This document shows positions 45,494 to 54,486 of a stretch of DNA of 64,000 bases, piece after piece. A program made the position numbers and the translations under genes. The notes under the pieces were generated by a model. The model saw only the letters and a list, made by a program, of their open reading frames with translations. It had not been told where the DNA came from and searched no databases. Positions within the stretch are counted from its first letter, which is position 1. Every line of letters begins with the position of its first letter. Source of the DNA: Mucilaginibacter tolerans. Lineage in GTDB: Bacteria > Bacteroidota > Bacteroidia > Sphingobacteriales > Sphingobacteriaceae. The stretch covers positions 24,907 through 88,906 of the forward strand of contig NZ_JAUMKB010000017.1 of NCBI RefSeq assembly GCF_030519375.1. Direction: 5' to 3'.

Positions 45494-48252
45494 CAGAACC
45501 TGATATTATAATTGACAAATGGAATTGGATTAGCAAAAATTGATAGCTTGTAACCCTGTATATTGCCACCCTGCTCCACAAAGTATGTTGAATATGCATT
45601 GTTATAACCTGTAATGTTGTAGACACCAAATGTCCACGAATTATGAAAGCGTTGATGCACCTTATGATTGCCATCCAGGTTGACAGATATATCCATTCTG
45701 AAATAATCAGGAATACGATATTGGTTTCTGTCCGAATAAAGCACACGCTCGGCTCCGTCATAATAATATTCGCCAATAGGGTAGGTAATCGGTCTGCCTG
45801 TACTATAAACAGCATTAACCGAAAAACTATACCGGTGCGTAAAACGATAGTTGCCTATGAAATTTAACGCATGCGGTTTATCATAATTGGCAGGATAATA
45901 ACTACCGCCATTTATTGGAATGCCGCCCCCAGGATCGTTTTGTTTAAGGAACGTACGTGAATAGGTGTAACTGATCCATCCGTTTAACTGCCCTGTGTTT
46001 TTCTTAATCAAAAATTCAACACCGTAAGCTTTCCCCTTTGTCTCGACTACATCAGTTTCAATATGAGGATTTAAAATAAGTGTTGCTCCGCTTCGATAGT
46101 CCAGATAATTATTCAAGTATTTATAATAGCCTTCTGTCGAGGTTTCTATCGTGTTTGAGTTAAAGTTTTTATACAGGCCCAATGATAGCTGATTGCCGGT
46201 TTGAGGTTTGATATTTGGATCACTGAGTTTCCATATATCTGTTGGTGATACGGCCGTGGTATTTGATAGCAGGTTAATATATTGACGCAATGTGTTGTAG
46301 CTGGCTTTAACAGACAAATCATCGTTAATGATATATCTCACTGAGGCACGTATCTCAGGGCCACCGTAGGTGTTTATTATACCGTTACCATGATAAATAC
46401 TATCTGCAACGTTCCCGGGAATACGGGCTACACCCGGCGCGTACTGTCTGATAAGCTGAGGTCCAAGATAGTTATAGAGAGAATAACGAAGTCCTAAGCT
46501 TACCGAAAGCGCTGAGGTAATGTCGTACTTATCGCCTGCGTATAATGCACTTTCCAAAGCCCGTTCAGCAGGTATGGTAATGTTGGTGGTTTCTGAAGCA
46601 GTACCTAATGGTTCGTTACTGCCCGGATCTATTTTGTAATGAATGGAACTAAGGCCAAAGGATATGGTATGTTTGGAGCTTAAATAGTAAGTAAAATCTG
46701 CCTTCAGGTCAAGCTGGGTAATATTGAAATGAAAACGATAGGCATTAACCGGGTTTTCCCGGCTTGATATGGCGTAATTATAGCTATCCCATCCACCAGC
46801 TACCACTCCGAATAGCTTATTACTGAAATTGTGTTTCCACTTCAAGATGGCATTGCGGTTGCCGTAACTGTAGTCTGTGTCGCTATTCAGCTTAAATCCG
46901 TCATGACTCAAATAACCGGACAAATAGATAGAGTTATTTTCGTTAATATGATGACTAATATTAAGATCGAGATCATAAAATGAGGCACTGCTGTTTTTGT
47001 AAGCAGCGGGCAGCGCTTTCAGCAGCCAGTCTGCATAAGTCGTACGTCCGCCAAAAATGATCGAAGTTTTGTCTTTTACAATAGGGCCTTCTATATTAAA
47101 CCTGCTGGTAAGCAGGCCTATCCCGGCCGAACCTGTGAATTTTTTGTTGTTGCCATCGCGTTCTGTAATGTCGAGCACGGAAGATAAACGGCCTCCGAAT
47201 TTTTCGGGAATGCTGCTTTTATATAATTCTATATCTTTTACCAGATCCGGATCAAAAGCAGAAAAGAAACCAAAGAAGTGTGATGGATTATAAATCGTCG
47301 AACCGTTTAGTAAAATCAGGTTCTGGTCAACCGAACCGCCTCGTACATTAAAGCCTGTGCTTGCTTCACCCACAGTTTGAACTCCGGGTAACGTCAGCAC
47401 CACCCTTAAAACGTCAGCTTCGCCAAAAACCGTCGGCACTTGTTTGATACTTTTTATATCCAACTTTGCTACGCCCATTTCTGTGCTGCGCACATTAGCC
47501 ACCTTCTCGGCTGATATTTTTACTTCTTTCAGCGAGATCACTTGTTCCTTCATGTCAATATTCAGGCTGCCGTTAGAATAAAGTGCGATGTTTCTGCGGG
47601 TGTCGCGCATGGCCGGGGCCTTGATACTCAATATATGACGTCCGGACGGCAGGGCAATGGAGTAATAGCCAAACTGGTCAGTAATAACGCGGGTATGTGC
47701 CTCAGCCTCGTAAATGCTGGCACCTACAACTGCTTCCCCTGAATTTATATTACGTACGTAGCCGGTCATGATCGCCTTGCCCTTCGGGTGACTAGTAGGA
47801 TTTCCTACCGTATAAAGTTTATTTTCGGAAGACGCACCTGAACTTATTTTGGTCTCCGTAGGGTTTGAGTAATCTGTTATAGTGTTATCTGCAGGGGGAG
47901 GGGCTGATTTATTGTCAGCATATCCGGTCATGTCCGTATTGATCTGCAGGTTTTTGGTCAATATTACCTCCTGTTGGTCTGTTATTACATAATGGAAACT
48001 CGTTTTTTCAAACACCATATCCAATATAATATTCAGGGGCTTTTGATGTAGAGCCAACGTGACCCTCAGGCTATCAAATTGGGCAGGGTTGTAATAAAAA
48101 TGGAAATCTGTTTTTGATTTCAGGTCATTTACAATTTGAGAAATACCAGCCTGATTATAATCAACATCGATCAGGCTGGTCTGACTTTGCTGCGCTTGAG
48201 CCCAGACAGACAGCCTGATGATAATAAGTAACGCCAGGTAATATTTTCTCAT
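45493..48252 (-). CDS. TonB-dependent receptor with STN domain
   Basis: 919 aa. A signal peptide ends near residue 21 (VWAQAQ). An STN-like domain follows (about 25-105, VDYNQAGISQIVNDLKSKTDFHFYY), then a carboxypeptidase-regulatory-like domain (about 160-240, MTGYVRNINSGEAVVGASIYE), a plug with VLTLPGVQTVGEASTGFNVRGG near 290-310 and a barrel. It lacks the SusC signature and has no SusD beside it. The partner lipoproteins are probably the DUF4249 proteins across the convergent junction. No FecR/sigma pair lies next to it. Confidence 0.92.
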   Translation of the reverse strand: MRKYYLALLIIIRLSVWAQAQQSQTSLIDVDYNQAGISQIVNDLKSKTDFHFYYNPAQFDSLRVTLALHQKPLNIILDMVFEKTSFHYVITDQQEVILTKNLQINTDMTGYADNKSAPPPADNTITDYSNPTETKISSGASSENKLYTVGNPTSHPKGKAIMTGYVRNINSGEAVVGASIYEAEAHTRVITDQFGYYSIALPSGRHILSIKAPAMRDTRRNIALYSNGSLNIDMKEQVISLKEVKISAEKVANVRSTEMGVAKLDIKSIKQVPTVFGEADVLRVVLTLPGVQTVGEASTGFNVRGGSVDQNLILLNGSTIYNPSHFFGFFSAFDPDLVKDIELYKSSIPEKFGGRLSSVLDITERDGNNKKFTGSAGIGLLTSRFNIEGPIVKDKTSIIFGGRTTYADWLLKALPAAYKNSSASFYDLDLNISHHINENNSIYLSGYLSHDGFKLNSDTDYSYGNRNAILKWKHNFSNKLFGVVAGGWDSYNYAISSRENPVNAYRFHFNITQLDLKADFTYYLSSKHTISFGLSSIHYKIDPGSNEPLGTASETTNITIPAERALESALYAGDKYDITSALSVSLGLRYSLYNYLGPQLIRQYAPGVARIPGNVADSIYHGNGIINTYGGPEIRASVRYIINDDLSVKASYNTLRQYINLLSNTTAVSPTDIWKLSDPNIKPQTGNQLSLGLYKNFNSNTIETSTEGYYKYLNNYLDYRSGATLILNPHIETDVVETKGKAYGVEFLIKKNTGQLNGWISYTYSRTFLKQNDPGGGIPINGGSYYPANYDKPHALNFIGNYRFTHRYSFSVNAVYSTGRPITYPIGEYYYDGAERVLYSDRNQYRIPDYFRMDISVNLDGNHKVHQRFHNSWTFGVYNITGYNNAYSTYFVEQGGNIQGYKLSIFANPIPFVNYNIRF

Positions 48253-48253
48253 A

Positions 48254-48976
48254 CTAATGACTAATCTGGTCGTAATAGGCTGCCAATTGGGCTATTGAAT
48301 GTTCTTTATCCTTCCGGAATGAGATTTTGTTAGCAGATATATAATCTTTTAACTGCTTCGCCTTGCTTTTAAATACATTCAAAACGGATTGCTTACTGTT
48401 TACCGGCAGATAATCAGAACCCTTTTTGATATAAATTACATCATCAAGCTCATAAATCACCTGCACGGATTGCTGATCGACCCGTTTGACTACCCCACGT
48501 TTTCTTTTAACCAATACTTCGGATGGACCATCGTATAGCTGGTCATAATATCCGGTTGCCAGGTTGAAATTCTTCGACTCCAGCAGATAAACAAAATGAT
48601 GCCCTTCTAAAAATACGTCTGAAAGCTTTTCACTTCGAACCGAGTAAAGGATACTATGCGATACGGAAATCATCAAGTCGTCGTACGCATCATATAGAAT
48701 TGGAACATCTTTATACGCTGTCCCATTGTACCGGATATTGGCTGGCTGAACCGATGCCGAATCCAAAAAATATGGAGAGCCTCTATATGCTTTGGGCGGA
48801 GGATTATATTGAGGCCCATTGTATATTTCCGATTGATCGCCGATAGTTTTATTGTAAACATCAACAACATGCATTTCTGCCTTAGAATAAAAAGGGGTAT
48901 CCGGTGCGTTTTGGGCAATTGCACGGGCAACAAACAGGCTTAAGGTAATAATTGGCAGGAATGTTTTTAAGGTCAT
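48254..48976 (-). CDS. Exported protein of unknown function (240 aa)
   Basis: A signal peptide ends near residue 22 (ARAIAQ). The rest is a mixed alpha/beta chain without a family I recognise. Features are a YNGPQYNPPPKAYRGSPYF stretch near 50, repeated short blocks around TAYKDVPILYDAYDDLM, and a Lys-rich C-terminal segment near 205-225 (FKSKAKQLKDYISANKISF). It is first in a tight operon, one base before the TonB receptor start, so it probably serves the same uptake or surface system. An exact TAnnTTTG element lies 28 nt upstream. Confidence 0.75.
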   Translation of the reverse strand: MTLKTFLPIITLSLFVARAIAQNAPDTPFYSKAEMHVVDVYNKTIGDQSEIYNGPQYNPPPKAYRGSPYFLDSASVQPANIRYNGTAYKDVPILYDAYDDLMISVSHSILYSVRSEKLSDVFLEGHHFVYLLESKNFNLATGYYDQLYDGPSEVLVKRKRGVVKRVDQQSVQVIYELDDVIYIKKGSDYLPVNSKQSVLNVFKSKAKQLKDYISANKISFRKDKEHSIAQLAAYYDQISH

Positions 48977-49003
48977 TGAAAAATGAAGTTAACTCTAATA
49001 TTC

Positions 49004-49011
49004 CAAACTTA
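49004..49011 (-). promoter_or_regulatory. Candidate -7 element for the TonB receptor operon
   Basis: The minus strand reads TAAGTTTG, an exact TAnnTTTG match, 28 nt upstream of the ATG at 48976. No clear -33 TTG is seen. Confidence 0.5.
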
Positions 49012-49109
49012 AAAGCATTACTAATTTATAACTATTTTTTTCGTTATTTAATGATCGAAATTTGTAGATAATACCTCGCTAAGAAGACGGAGCGACGATA
49101 GGAATTTTT

Positions 49110-49961
49110 TTAGTTTCCCTCTTTTTCCCAGCCTGTATCTTTCAGGGCGGGATCGTTTTCTTTCTTGAGAAAGTCATTTTCCGCAAATGAACCGGATTCC
49201 CATTCAAGGATCGCTTCATCGGGGACAACGTCAACCGGTGTTTTCCAAGACGTAGAGGTTTCATTATAAGCCAGATTGGATTGCAATGAATAACATGAAA
49301 TGATAGACCAGCGGGGATAATCGGACAGATTTGCTTCTGAACGGTGCAATAAATTACTATGGAAAAACAAGGCATCGCCTGGCTGCAGTTCACAATAAAC
49401 CAGTTCCATTGTTTTTAGTGCGTTATTAACCATCACCATATCGGCACCCACTTGCTCACCGGCAAAGCCATGATTAACTCTGCCTAGTTTATGAGAGCCC
49501 TTAATTACCTGTAGGCAACCATTTTCTTTATTAGCCGGAGTAAGGGCGAGCATGACACTGATTAACTGATCTGGGAACATAAACTGATTTTTATACCAAT
49601 AGCCATAATCCTGGTGCCATTCCCATGCACCGCCAACTTTAGGCTCTTTTTGCATCAGCTTGGAATGAAAATGGCAAATAGGGGCACCTGCGCCAAGTAG
49701 CTTACCAACAGCTTGTGTCATTCGCGCACTACGCGTCATATAGCCAAATACATCATCGCCAGGGGTGAACCATAACGAGAGTCGGCTTTTTTTTCCTGAT
49801 TTGTCATTCACGTCGAGTGCATTCTTTTGCATAGCATCGTCAGCTATTGCTTCCCCGAACATTTTATCGGTTTCTTCTTTGCTGAAAAAGCCTTTGATAA
49901 GTAAATAACCCTGATCATTGAACTGTTCAATATCCCGGTCAGTCAATTTGTATACCTGCAT
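49110..49961 (-). CDS. Phytanoyl-CoA dioxygenase (PhyH) family protein
   Basis: 283 aa, cytoplasmic. The double-stranded beta-helix iron site is visible: His and Asp in WEWHQDYGYW near 113-122 and the distal His in LLHRSEANLSDYPRW near 207-221, whose Arg would bind 2-oxoglutarate. Members hydroxylate varied small molecules using Fe(II) and 2-oxoglutarate. The full-length core has no defects. It stands alone, divergent from a small ORF 75 nt away, so the substrate cannot be guessed from context. Confidence 0.88.
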   Translation of the reverse strand: MQVYKLTDRDIEQFNDQGYLLIKGFFSKEETDKMFGEAIADDAMQKNALDVNDKSGKKSRLSLWFTPGDDVFGYMTRSARMTQAVGKLLGAGAPICHFHSKLMQKEPKVGGAWEWHQDYGYWYKNQFMFPDQLISVMLALTPANKENGCLQVIKGSHKLGRVNHGFAGEQVGADMVMVNNALKTMELVYCELQPGDALFFHSNLLHRSEANLSDYPRWSIISCYSLQSNLAYNETSTSWKTPVDVVPDEAILEWESGSFAENDFLKKENDPALKDTGWEKEGN

Positions 49962-50036
49962 TTCCTCTCTTTAAGTTATCTTTTGATAAACCACTATGCC
50001 AAATCTCGGTTATATCATTAATCAAAACTACTAGTT

Positions 50037-50270
50037 ATGGAGTTATTTGTCAAAGACCCTTCCACAGGAGCCCTGTTACGTTTTGAAGCAAGACCGGAAA
50101 GACTGGGCAGCGATCAAGGTTTCCATATTATTAATGCTATGGGAAACGGATTCTTTATTGCCAGCAAGTTTGGCGCATGGCGGGTGGTTGATGGGCACCA
50201 TGTAGAACCAGAATTACTGACCAACATCGGCCTGGCACTTGAAGGCAGGCCCCTTAAGGAGCAATTGTGA
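50037..50270 (+). CDS. Small protein of unknown function (77 aa)
   Basis: The chain is hydrophilic with mixed alpha/beta character and no signal or membrane segment. It contains PSTGALLRFEARPERLGSD and GNGFFIASKFGAWRVVDGHHVEPE. The balanced composition and clean ATG at 50037 make it a believable gene, but I recognise no family. It is divergent from the PhyH gene and followed by about 420 nt without a convincing gene. Confidence 0.5.
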   Translation: MELFVKDPSTGALLRFEARPERLGSDQGFHIINAMGNGFFIASKFGAWRVVDGHHVEPELLTNIGLALEGRPLKEQL

Positions 50271-50314
50271 TAAAAGTTGTTTCCTGCTGCCTGTTGTTTG
50301 TAGTAAATATTCTT

Positions 50315-50344
50315 AGTCAGAGACTTCGAACGGCGGTGGCTTTT
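50315..50344 (+). repeat. 30-bp dispersed repeat, copy A
   Basis: It matches the segment at 51445-51474 at 26 of 30 positions in the same orientation. Both carry ACTTCGAAC followed by GCGGTG. It lies in non-coding DNA downstream of the 77-aa gene. Confidence 0.45.
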
Positions 50345-50658
50345 GCTCAACAGAAGTCCGTCAGGCCGGAACTGCAGGTGGCCAGAATTATGCTGCCGAT
50401 TGCCCTTCCGTCCAGCCGGCATGTTGGCAATATTCATGTAGCGGGAGTGCTTCGGTCATCACAATAGAAGATCTGCTTCCTATTTGAGTCCCCGAGTAAT
50501 TAATGAAGCATTTTGATTTACTTCGTAGTCAACCGAAGAAACATCTTTATCACAGAATCTGCAGGGACATAAATTTATGATTTATTGCTTTGGTAAAATG
50601 CTCGCTACAGAATCCTGGAATCTAATCGGCTAAAATCCGCCCAAAATAAATAATTTTC

Positions 50659-50666
50659 TATCTTTG
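50659..50666 (+). promoter_or_regulatory. Candidate -7 element for the outer-membrane barrel gene
   Basis: TATCTTTG is an exact TAnnTTTG match, 23 nt before the ATG at 50690. The rest of the gap 50271-50658 holds only the 30-bp repeat copy A. Confidence 0.6.
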
Positions 50667-50689
50667 CCGCCTAAACCTTATACAATTAT

Positions 50690-51352
50690 ATGAAGAGATT
50701 TCTACTCATTTTAGGCCTGGCGCTGGTACACACCATCACATTTGCACAAAACTATGGCTATGGCGACAAAACAATAACCTTTGGAATAGCAGGGGGATCA
50801 AGTTCTGCTGGTTTTTATACGAAAGCACCTGAACAGTTATATGTTGATGCTAACGTTGCAACCCCAATTTCGGCGGGTATAAATGCTGATTTTAAATTTA
50901 ACGACTTCTTTTCTATAAGGCCAGGTATATTTTACCAGGGCAAAGGTGGTACAATTAATGAAACGGCCAATTATGTAGTAGACGAAGAATACCGATTACA
51001 TTACTTTGAGATCCCCGTAGATTTTATTGGCCATTTGCCGATTGGGCAGGAGGGTGCAAACCTATTTTTAGGTGGGGGACCATATGCCTCAATAGGCTTA
51101 AACGGAACTTGCCGGAACACTGAATCTGATGTGCCAACAACCCAGAAAATAAAATTTGGCAGTAACGGCGATTTCAAGTCGACCGACTTTGGAGCTACCA
51201 TGCTACTTGGCTTTCAAACGGCTGGCGGAACCGCTATTGGGGTTAATTTTGAACTGGGTTTTACTAATATACTCCAAAAAAGCGATTTAAATATCGGCGC
51301 TACCTCAGCAAGGACAGGTGTTTTTTATCTTTCCCTCGGACAAAGCTTTTAA
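50690..51352 (+). CDS. Outer membrane beta-barrel protein (PorT-like, OMP_b-brl_2 type)
   Basis: 220 aa with a signal peptide ending near residue 20 (ITFAQ). The mature chain is a run of alternating amphipathic beta strands, with FSIRPGIFYQGKGG, YRLHYFEIPVDFIGH, ANLFLGGGPYASIGLNG and the C-terminal TGVFYLSLGQSF ending in Phe. The size fits an 8-stranded barrel. Two Cys in the sequence are not part of any motif. The role is probably structural or porin-like. It has its own promoter element and is not in an operon. Confidence 0.85.
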   Translation: MKRFLLILGLALVHTITFAQNYGYGDKTITFGIAGGSSSAGFYTKAPEQLYVDANVATPISAGINADFKFNDFFSIRPGIFYQGKGGTINETANYVVDEEYRLHYFEIPVDFIGHLPIGQEGANLFLGGGPYASIGLNGTCRNTESDVPTTQKIKFGSNGDFKSTDFGATMLLGFQTAGGTAIGVNFELGFTNILQKSDLNIGATSARTGVFYLSLGQSF

Positions 51353-51406
51353 ATAATTATTGATCAATACCTTGATCTGCAAATTTTAGCAAAGCTACAG
51401 GGGGTA

Positions 51407-51437
51407 CTGCAGAGCTCCTTTTCAGGAGACCCTGCAG
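51407..51437. terminator. Imperfect hairpin between convergent genes
   Basis: CTGCAG (51407-51412) pairs with CTGCAG (51432-51437), and inner CTCC (51415-51418) pairs with GGAG (51425-51428). There is no U tract. It sits between the barrel gene (+) and the NTF2-like gene (-) and may help end both transcripts. Confidence 0.3.
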
Positions 51438-51444
51438 GGACGTA

Positions 51445-51474
51445 AGTCAAAGACTTCGAACAGCGGTGACTCTT
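51445..51474 (+). repeat. 30-bp dispersed repeat, copy B
   Basis: Second copy of the element at 50315-50344, 26 of 30 identical and in the same orientation. It directly follows the hairpin at 51407-51437 and ends 5 nt before the end of the NTF2-like gene. Confidence 0.45.
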
Positions 51475-51478
51475 ATTA

Positions 51479-51958
51479 TTATTTCATTTTAACCGGCCTG
51501 AGCAGGGTAGAGAAGGTGAGCGAGCCCATTTTCCATTTGCCATTTTCTTTGAGATAAACTTCAGTAACCATAAAAGCATGAGTAACTTCGTTTCCGCCGA
51601 CTACTGCGAGCAGGTCGATATCATTTAACAAGATAGCCGTATTGCCAAAGATGTTTACTGATGCCCCGTAGACTTCGGCTTTTTTGTACCAAATCATCCC
51701 GCTTTTTATCGTATTTAATTCCTGGGTCTTACCCCAGCTACCGCCCATATGTACAAAAACGCATTTCTCGTCGAATAATCCGTTTAAGGTTTCAACATTT
51801 TTGTCTGCCATCCATGTCCATTTACTCTTAGACAGCTCAAGGAGTTCCTGTTCTTCTTTTGAAGGATTTGCTGGTGGCGAAGCTGGTAAACTTGCCTGAG
51901 CGTGTGAAAGTTGTACAGTGCCTATGCACAATAAGAACGCGATAATTGCTTTTTTCAT
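51479..51958 (-). CDS. Exported NTF2-like protein (DUF4440/SnoaL type)
   Basis: 159 aa from the ATG at 51958, chosen because it opens a signal peptide (MKKAIIAFLLCIG...SHAQ); the longer reading from 52021 would overlap the upstream gene. The mature part has the cone-shaped NTF2-like pattern: ELSKSKWTWMADKNVETLNGLF, CVFVHMGGSWGKTQE, and the final strand GKWKMGSLTFSTL. Family members are binding proteins or enzymes for small ligands. It follows the aldo/keto reductase gene by 32 nt on the same strand. Confidence 0.8.
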   Translation of the reverse strand: MKKAIIAFLLCIGTVQLSHAQASLPASPPANPSKEEQELLELSKSKWTWMADKNVETLNGLFDEKCVFVHMGGSWGKTQELNTIKSGMIWYKKAEVYGASVNIFGNTAILLNDIDLLAVVGGNEVTHAFMVTEVYLKENGKWKMGSLTFSTLLRPVKMK

Positions 51959-51990
51959 GATTTTAATTTGTATGGTCATTTTTATTGTGA

Positions 51991-52842
51991 TTAAATATCC
52001 AGTTTTCTTTCCCCGAGCCATTTCACCATTGCCGGGTCCCGGTGGTCAAAGAAGCTGCTTTCGTTAGTATCCAAAGTTTTGATGGCTTCCATATCCTCGC
52101 TGCTCAGCTCAAATTCGAGGCAATTGAGGTTCTCCGCCATCCTTTCTTTGCGGACTGATTTTGGGATAGCCACCACACCCCTTTGTGTAAGCCACCGAAG
52201 GATTATCTGGGCAATTGATTTGTTGTGCTTGTTTGCAATTGATTGCAGCAGTTCGTTATGGAAGATGCCGTTTTTTCCTTCGGCAAACGGGCCCCAGGAT
52301 TCGATCTGCACATTGTTTTCTATCATGAATTGCTGCGCTTCGTTCTGCTGATGGAAAGGATGCGTTTCTACCTGGTTTACGGCCGGAACGATATCATTAT
52401 GAACGATGAGGTCGATCAACCTGTCCGGGTGAAAATTGCTTACACCTATGGCTCTAACCTTCCCTTCTTTGTACAGTTCTTGCATTGCGCGCCATTCGCC
52501 ATAAACATCCCCAAAGGGCTGATGCATAAGATACAGGTCCAGGTAATCCAATTGCAGCTTTTTCATTGAATTTTCAAAAGCCTTTTTCGTCCCTGCTTGA
52601 CCGTCAGACTGTATCCAGAGCTTGGTTGTGATAAACAACTCTTCCCTTGGTACTCCACTGCGCCTGATAGCTTTACCTACGGCTTCTTCGTTCATATAAG
52701 AAGCTGCAGTATCAATCAAACGATAACCGGTTTCAATTGCATCTACCACGCTTCTTTCACATTCGGCCAGGTTTGTTACCTGGAATACACCGAATCCCAG
52801 GATGGGCATTTCAACGCCGTTATTTAACTTGATTTTTTGCAT
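51991..52842 (-). CDS. Aldo/keto reductase
   Basis: 283 aa from the ATG at 52842. The catalytic tetrad is visible: Asp and Tyr in LIDTAASYMNEEAVG near 43-57, Lys in FITTKLWI near 75 and His in LYLMHQPFGD near 108. The NADPH site KSVRKERMAENL is near 245. The group is the 2,5-diketo-gluconate-reductase-like AKR5 family, which reduces aldehydes and ketones. An AraC regulator is divergently encoded 140 nt away and may control it, and the NTF2-like gene follows in the same direction. Confidence 0.92.
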   Translation of the reverse strand: MQKIKLNNGVEMPILGFGVFQVTNLAECERSVVDAIETGYRLIDTAASYMNEEAVGKAIRRSGVPREELFITTKLWIQSDGQAGTKKAFENSMKKLQLDYLDLYLMHQPFGDVYGEWRAMQELYKEGKVRAIGVSNFHPDRLIDLIVHNDIVPAVNQVETHPFHQQNEAQQFMIENNVQIESWGPFAEGKNGIFHNELLQSIANKHNKSIAQIILRWLTQRGVVAIPKSVRKERMAENLNCLEFELSSEDMEAIKTLDTNESSFFDHRDPAMVKWLGERKLDI

Positions 52843-52965
52843 AATTCCATTTTGACAAAACAAAGGTCTGACCTTTTATCTGCTCTGACAGGATACAGAT
52901 TACGGGTATGTATACCATTATTACTGATTCGACATCAACCGTGAACCAGCTACTGAATAAAGTGA

Positions 52966-52973
52966 TAACTTTG
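52966..52973 (+). promoter_or_regulatory. Candidate -7 element for the AraC gene
   Basis: TAACTTTG is an exact TAnnTTTG match 10 nt before the first ATG (52983) and 19 nt before the second (52992). The short distance favours the second ATG. Confidence 0.45.
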
Positions 52974-52982
52974 ATATAGTAA

Positions 52983-53888
52983 ATGAAGGATATGGAAAAC
53001 ATGCGAAGATTCAATACGATCAGCGAGTACAACGCTTTCAATAATAATGTCACCAAACATCCGCTGGTGAGCGTTGTTGATTTTTCAAAAGCAGCTCCCA
53101 GGACCGGCTCCCGCATGTATTTTGGTTTCTATACGATATTCCTGAAGGATGTGAAATGTGGTGATCTGGTGTATGGTAGAAATACATACGATTACCAGGA
53201 AGGAACGCTGGTTTTTATGGCACCCGGACAGGTGGCCGGTGTGAATAGCAATGGTGAAATTTACCAGCCTAAAGGCTACGGTGTAGTATTTCACCCAGAT
53301 TTTATCCATGGCACTGCGCTTGGGCGACATATGCAGGATTATACCTTTTTTGGCTATCAATCAAAAGAGGCGCTTCACCTATCGGACCGCGAAAGAGAAA
53401 TTGTCCTGGATTGTTTTTCAAAAATTGATTATGAATTAGACCATGCCATTGACAAGCACAGCAAAAGATTGATTGCAACTAATATCGAATTGCTTTTGGG
53501 TTATTGCGCCCGCTTTTACGACAGGCAGTTCATTACCCGCGATCATGTGCACAAAGGTGTCCTGGAAAGATTCGAGCATCTGTTGAATGATTACTTCCGG
53601 TCTGAAAAGCCGCAAACGATCGGATTGCCTTCTGTTGCCTATTGTGCGGATGTACTCAATTTATCTCCAAACTATTTTGGTGACCTGGTTAAAAAAGAAA
53701 CGGGCAAGACAGCCCAGGAATATATACAATCCAAACTGATCGATATGGCTAAAGAAAAGATATTCGATACAAACAAAACCGTTAGTGAAATTGCTTACGA
53801 ATTGGGCTTCAAATATCCCCAGCATTTTGCGCGACTATTTAAGCAACGCGTCGGTTATACGCCTTTAAAGTTCAGGATGCTTAATTAA
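52983..53888 (+). CDS. AraC-family transcriptional regulator
   Basis: 301 aa (298 from the ATG at 52992). The N-terminal cupin-like sensor part (about 20-160) includes GTLVFMAPGQVAGV and GYGVVFHPDFIHG. The C-terminal double HTH runs from about 195: YCADVLNLSPNYFGDLVKKETGKTAQEYIQ and SEIAYELGFKYPQHFARLFKQRVGYTP, the AraC signature. It is divergent from the aldo/keto reductase and probably regulates that gene pair. Confidence 0.93.
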   Translation: MKDMENMRRFNTISEYNAFNNNVTKHPLVSVVDFSKAAPRTGSRMYFGFYTIFLKDVKCGDLVYGRNTYDYQEGTLVFMAPGQVAGVNSNGEIYQPKGYGVVFHPDFIHGTALGRHMQDYTFFGYQSKEALHLSDREREIVLDCFSKIDYELDHAIDKHSKRLIATNIELLLGYCARFYDRQFITRDHVHKGVLERFEHLLNDYFRSEKPQTIGLPSVAYCADVLNLSPNYFGDLVKKETGKTAQEYIQSKLIDMAKEKIFDTNKTVSEIAYELGFKYPQHFARLFKQRVGYTPLKFRMLN

Positions 53889-54015
53889 GGCCACCAGCCA
53901 TAAAAACAAATGTTTGAAATGCTTAACTTTTTGTTTGATTTTTATTAGTCATTACAGCATAATTTTTCTCAACTTTATATTAGCATAATCACAGTTCAAA
54001 CCAATACACAAGCTT

Positions 54016-54486
54016 ATGATTACCGTCACAGTCAACGGGCAGCGGCACGATATAGACGCAGACCCAAATATGCCCTTATTGTGGGCCATTAGGGATATCC
54101 TGGGCCTTACAGGTACAAAATATGGTTGCGGGGCGGCGCAGTGCGGTGCTTGCACTGTACACCTCAACGGAGAGTCCATACGCTCTTGCTGTACTAAATT
54201 AAGTCGTGCAGCAGGTCAGCAGATAGTGACTATTGAAGGACTTTCTGCTAACAACAACCATCCTTTACAACTAGCATGGAACGAAATGAACGTGCCGCAA
54301 TGTGGTTATTGCCAATCGGGGCAATTGATGTCGGCCGCAGTATTGTTGCGTGAAAATCCCAATCCAACCGATCAGGATATTGACGATGCTATGTCTGGCA
54401 ACATTTGTCGTTGTGGCACCTATCAGCGTATCAGGGCAGCTATTCACAGAGCTGCGGAGTTGGCAAAGGAGGGGGCCAAATCATGA
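54016..54486 (+). CDS. [2Fe-2S] subunit of a molybdenum hydroxylase (IorA/CoxS-like)
   Basis: 156 aa. The first, plant-ferredoxin-type cluster is bound by the Cys of GCGAAQCGACTVHL near 38-51 and SCC near 61. The second by CGYCQSGQ near 97 and CRCGTYQRI near 135. It has no signal peptide, so export with a TAT-bearing large subunit is likely. It passes electrons from the molybdopterin subunit to the heme subunit encoded next. There is no FAD subunit gene in the cluster, as in isoquinoline-1-oxidoreductase-type enzymes. The stop overlaps the next start. Confidence 0.94.
   Translation: MITVTVNGQRHDIDADPNMPLLWAIRDILGLTGTKYGCGAAQCGACTVHLNGESIRSCCTKLSRAAGQQIVTIEGLSANNNHPLQLAWNEMNVPQCGYCQSGQLMSAAVLLRENPNPTDQDIDDAMSGNICRCGTYQRIRAAIHRAAELAKEGAKS

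Noticed and set aside
50267..50467. 66-codon ORF after the 77-aa gene
   Set aside because: It needs a GTG start overlapping the previous gene, contains the 30-bp dispersed repeat and shows no protein-like pattern beyond a short hydrophobic start.
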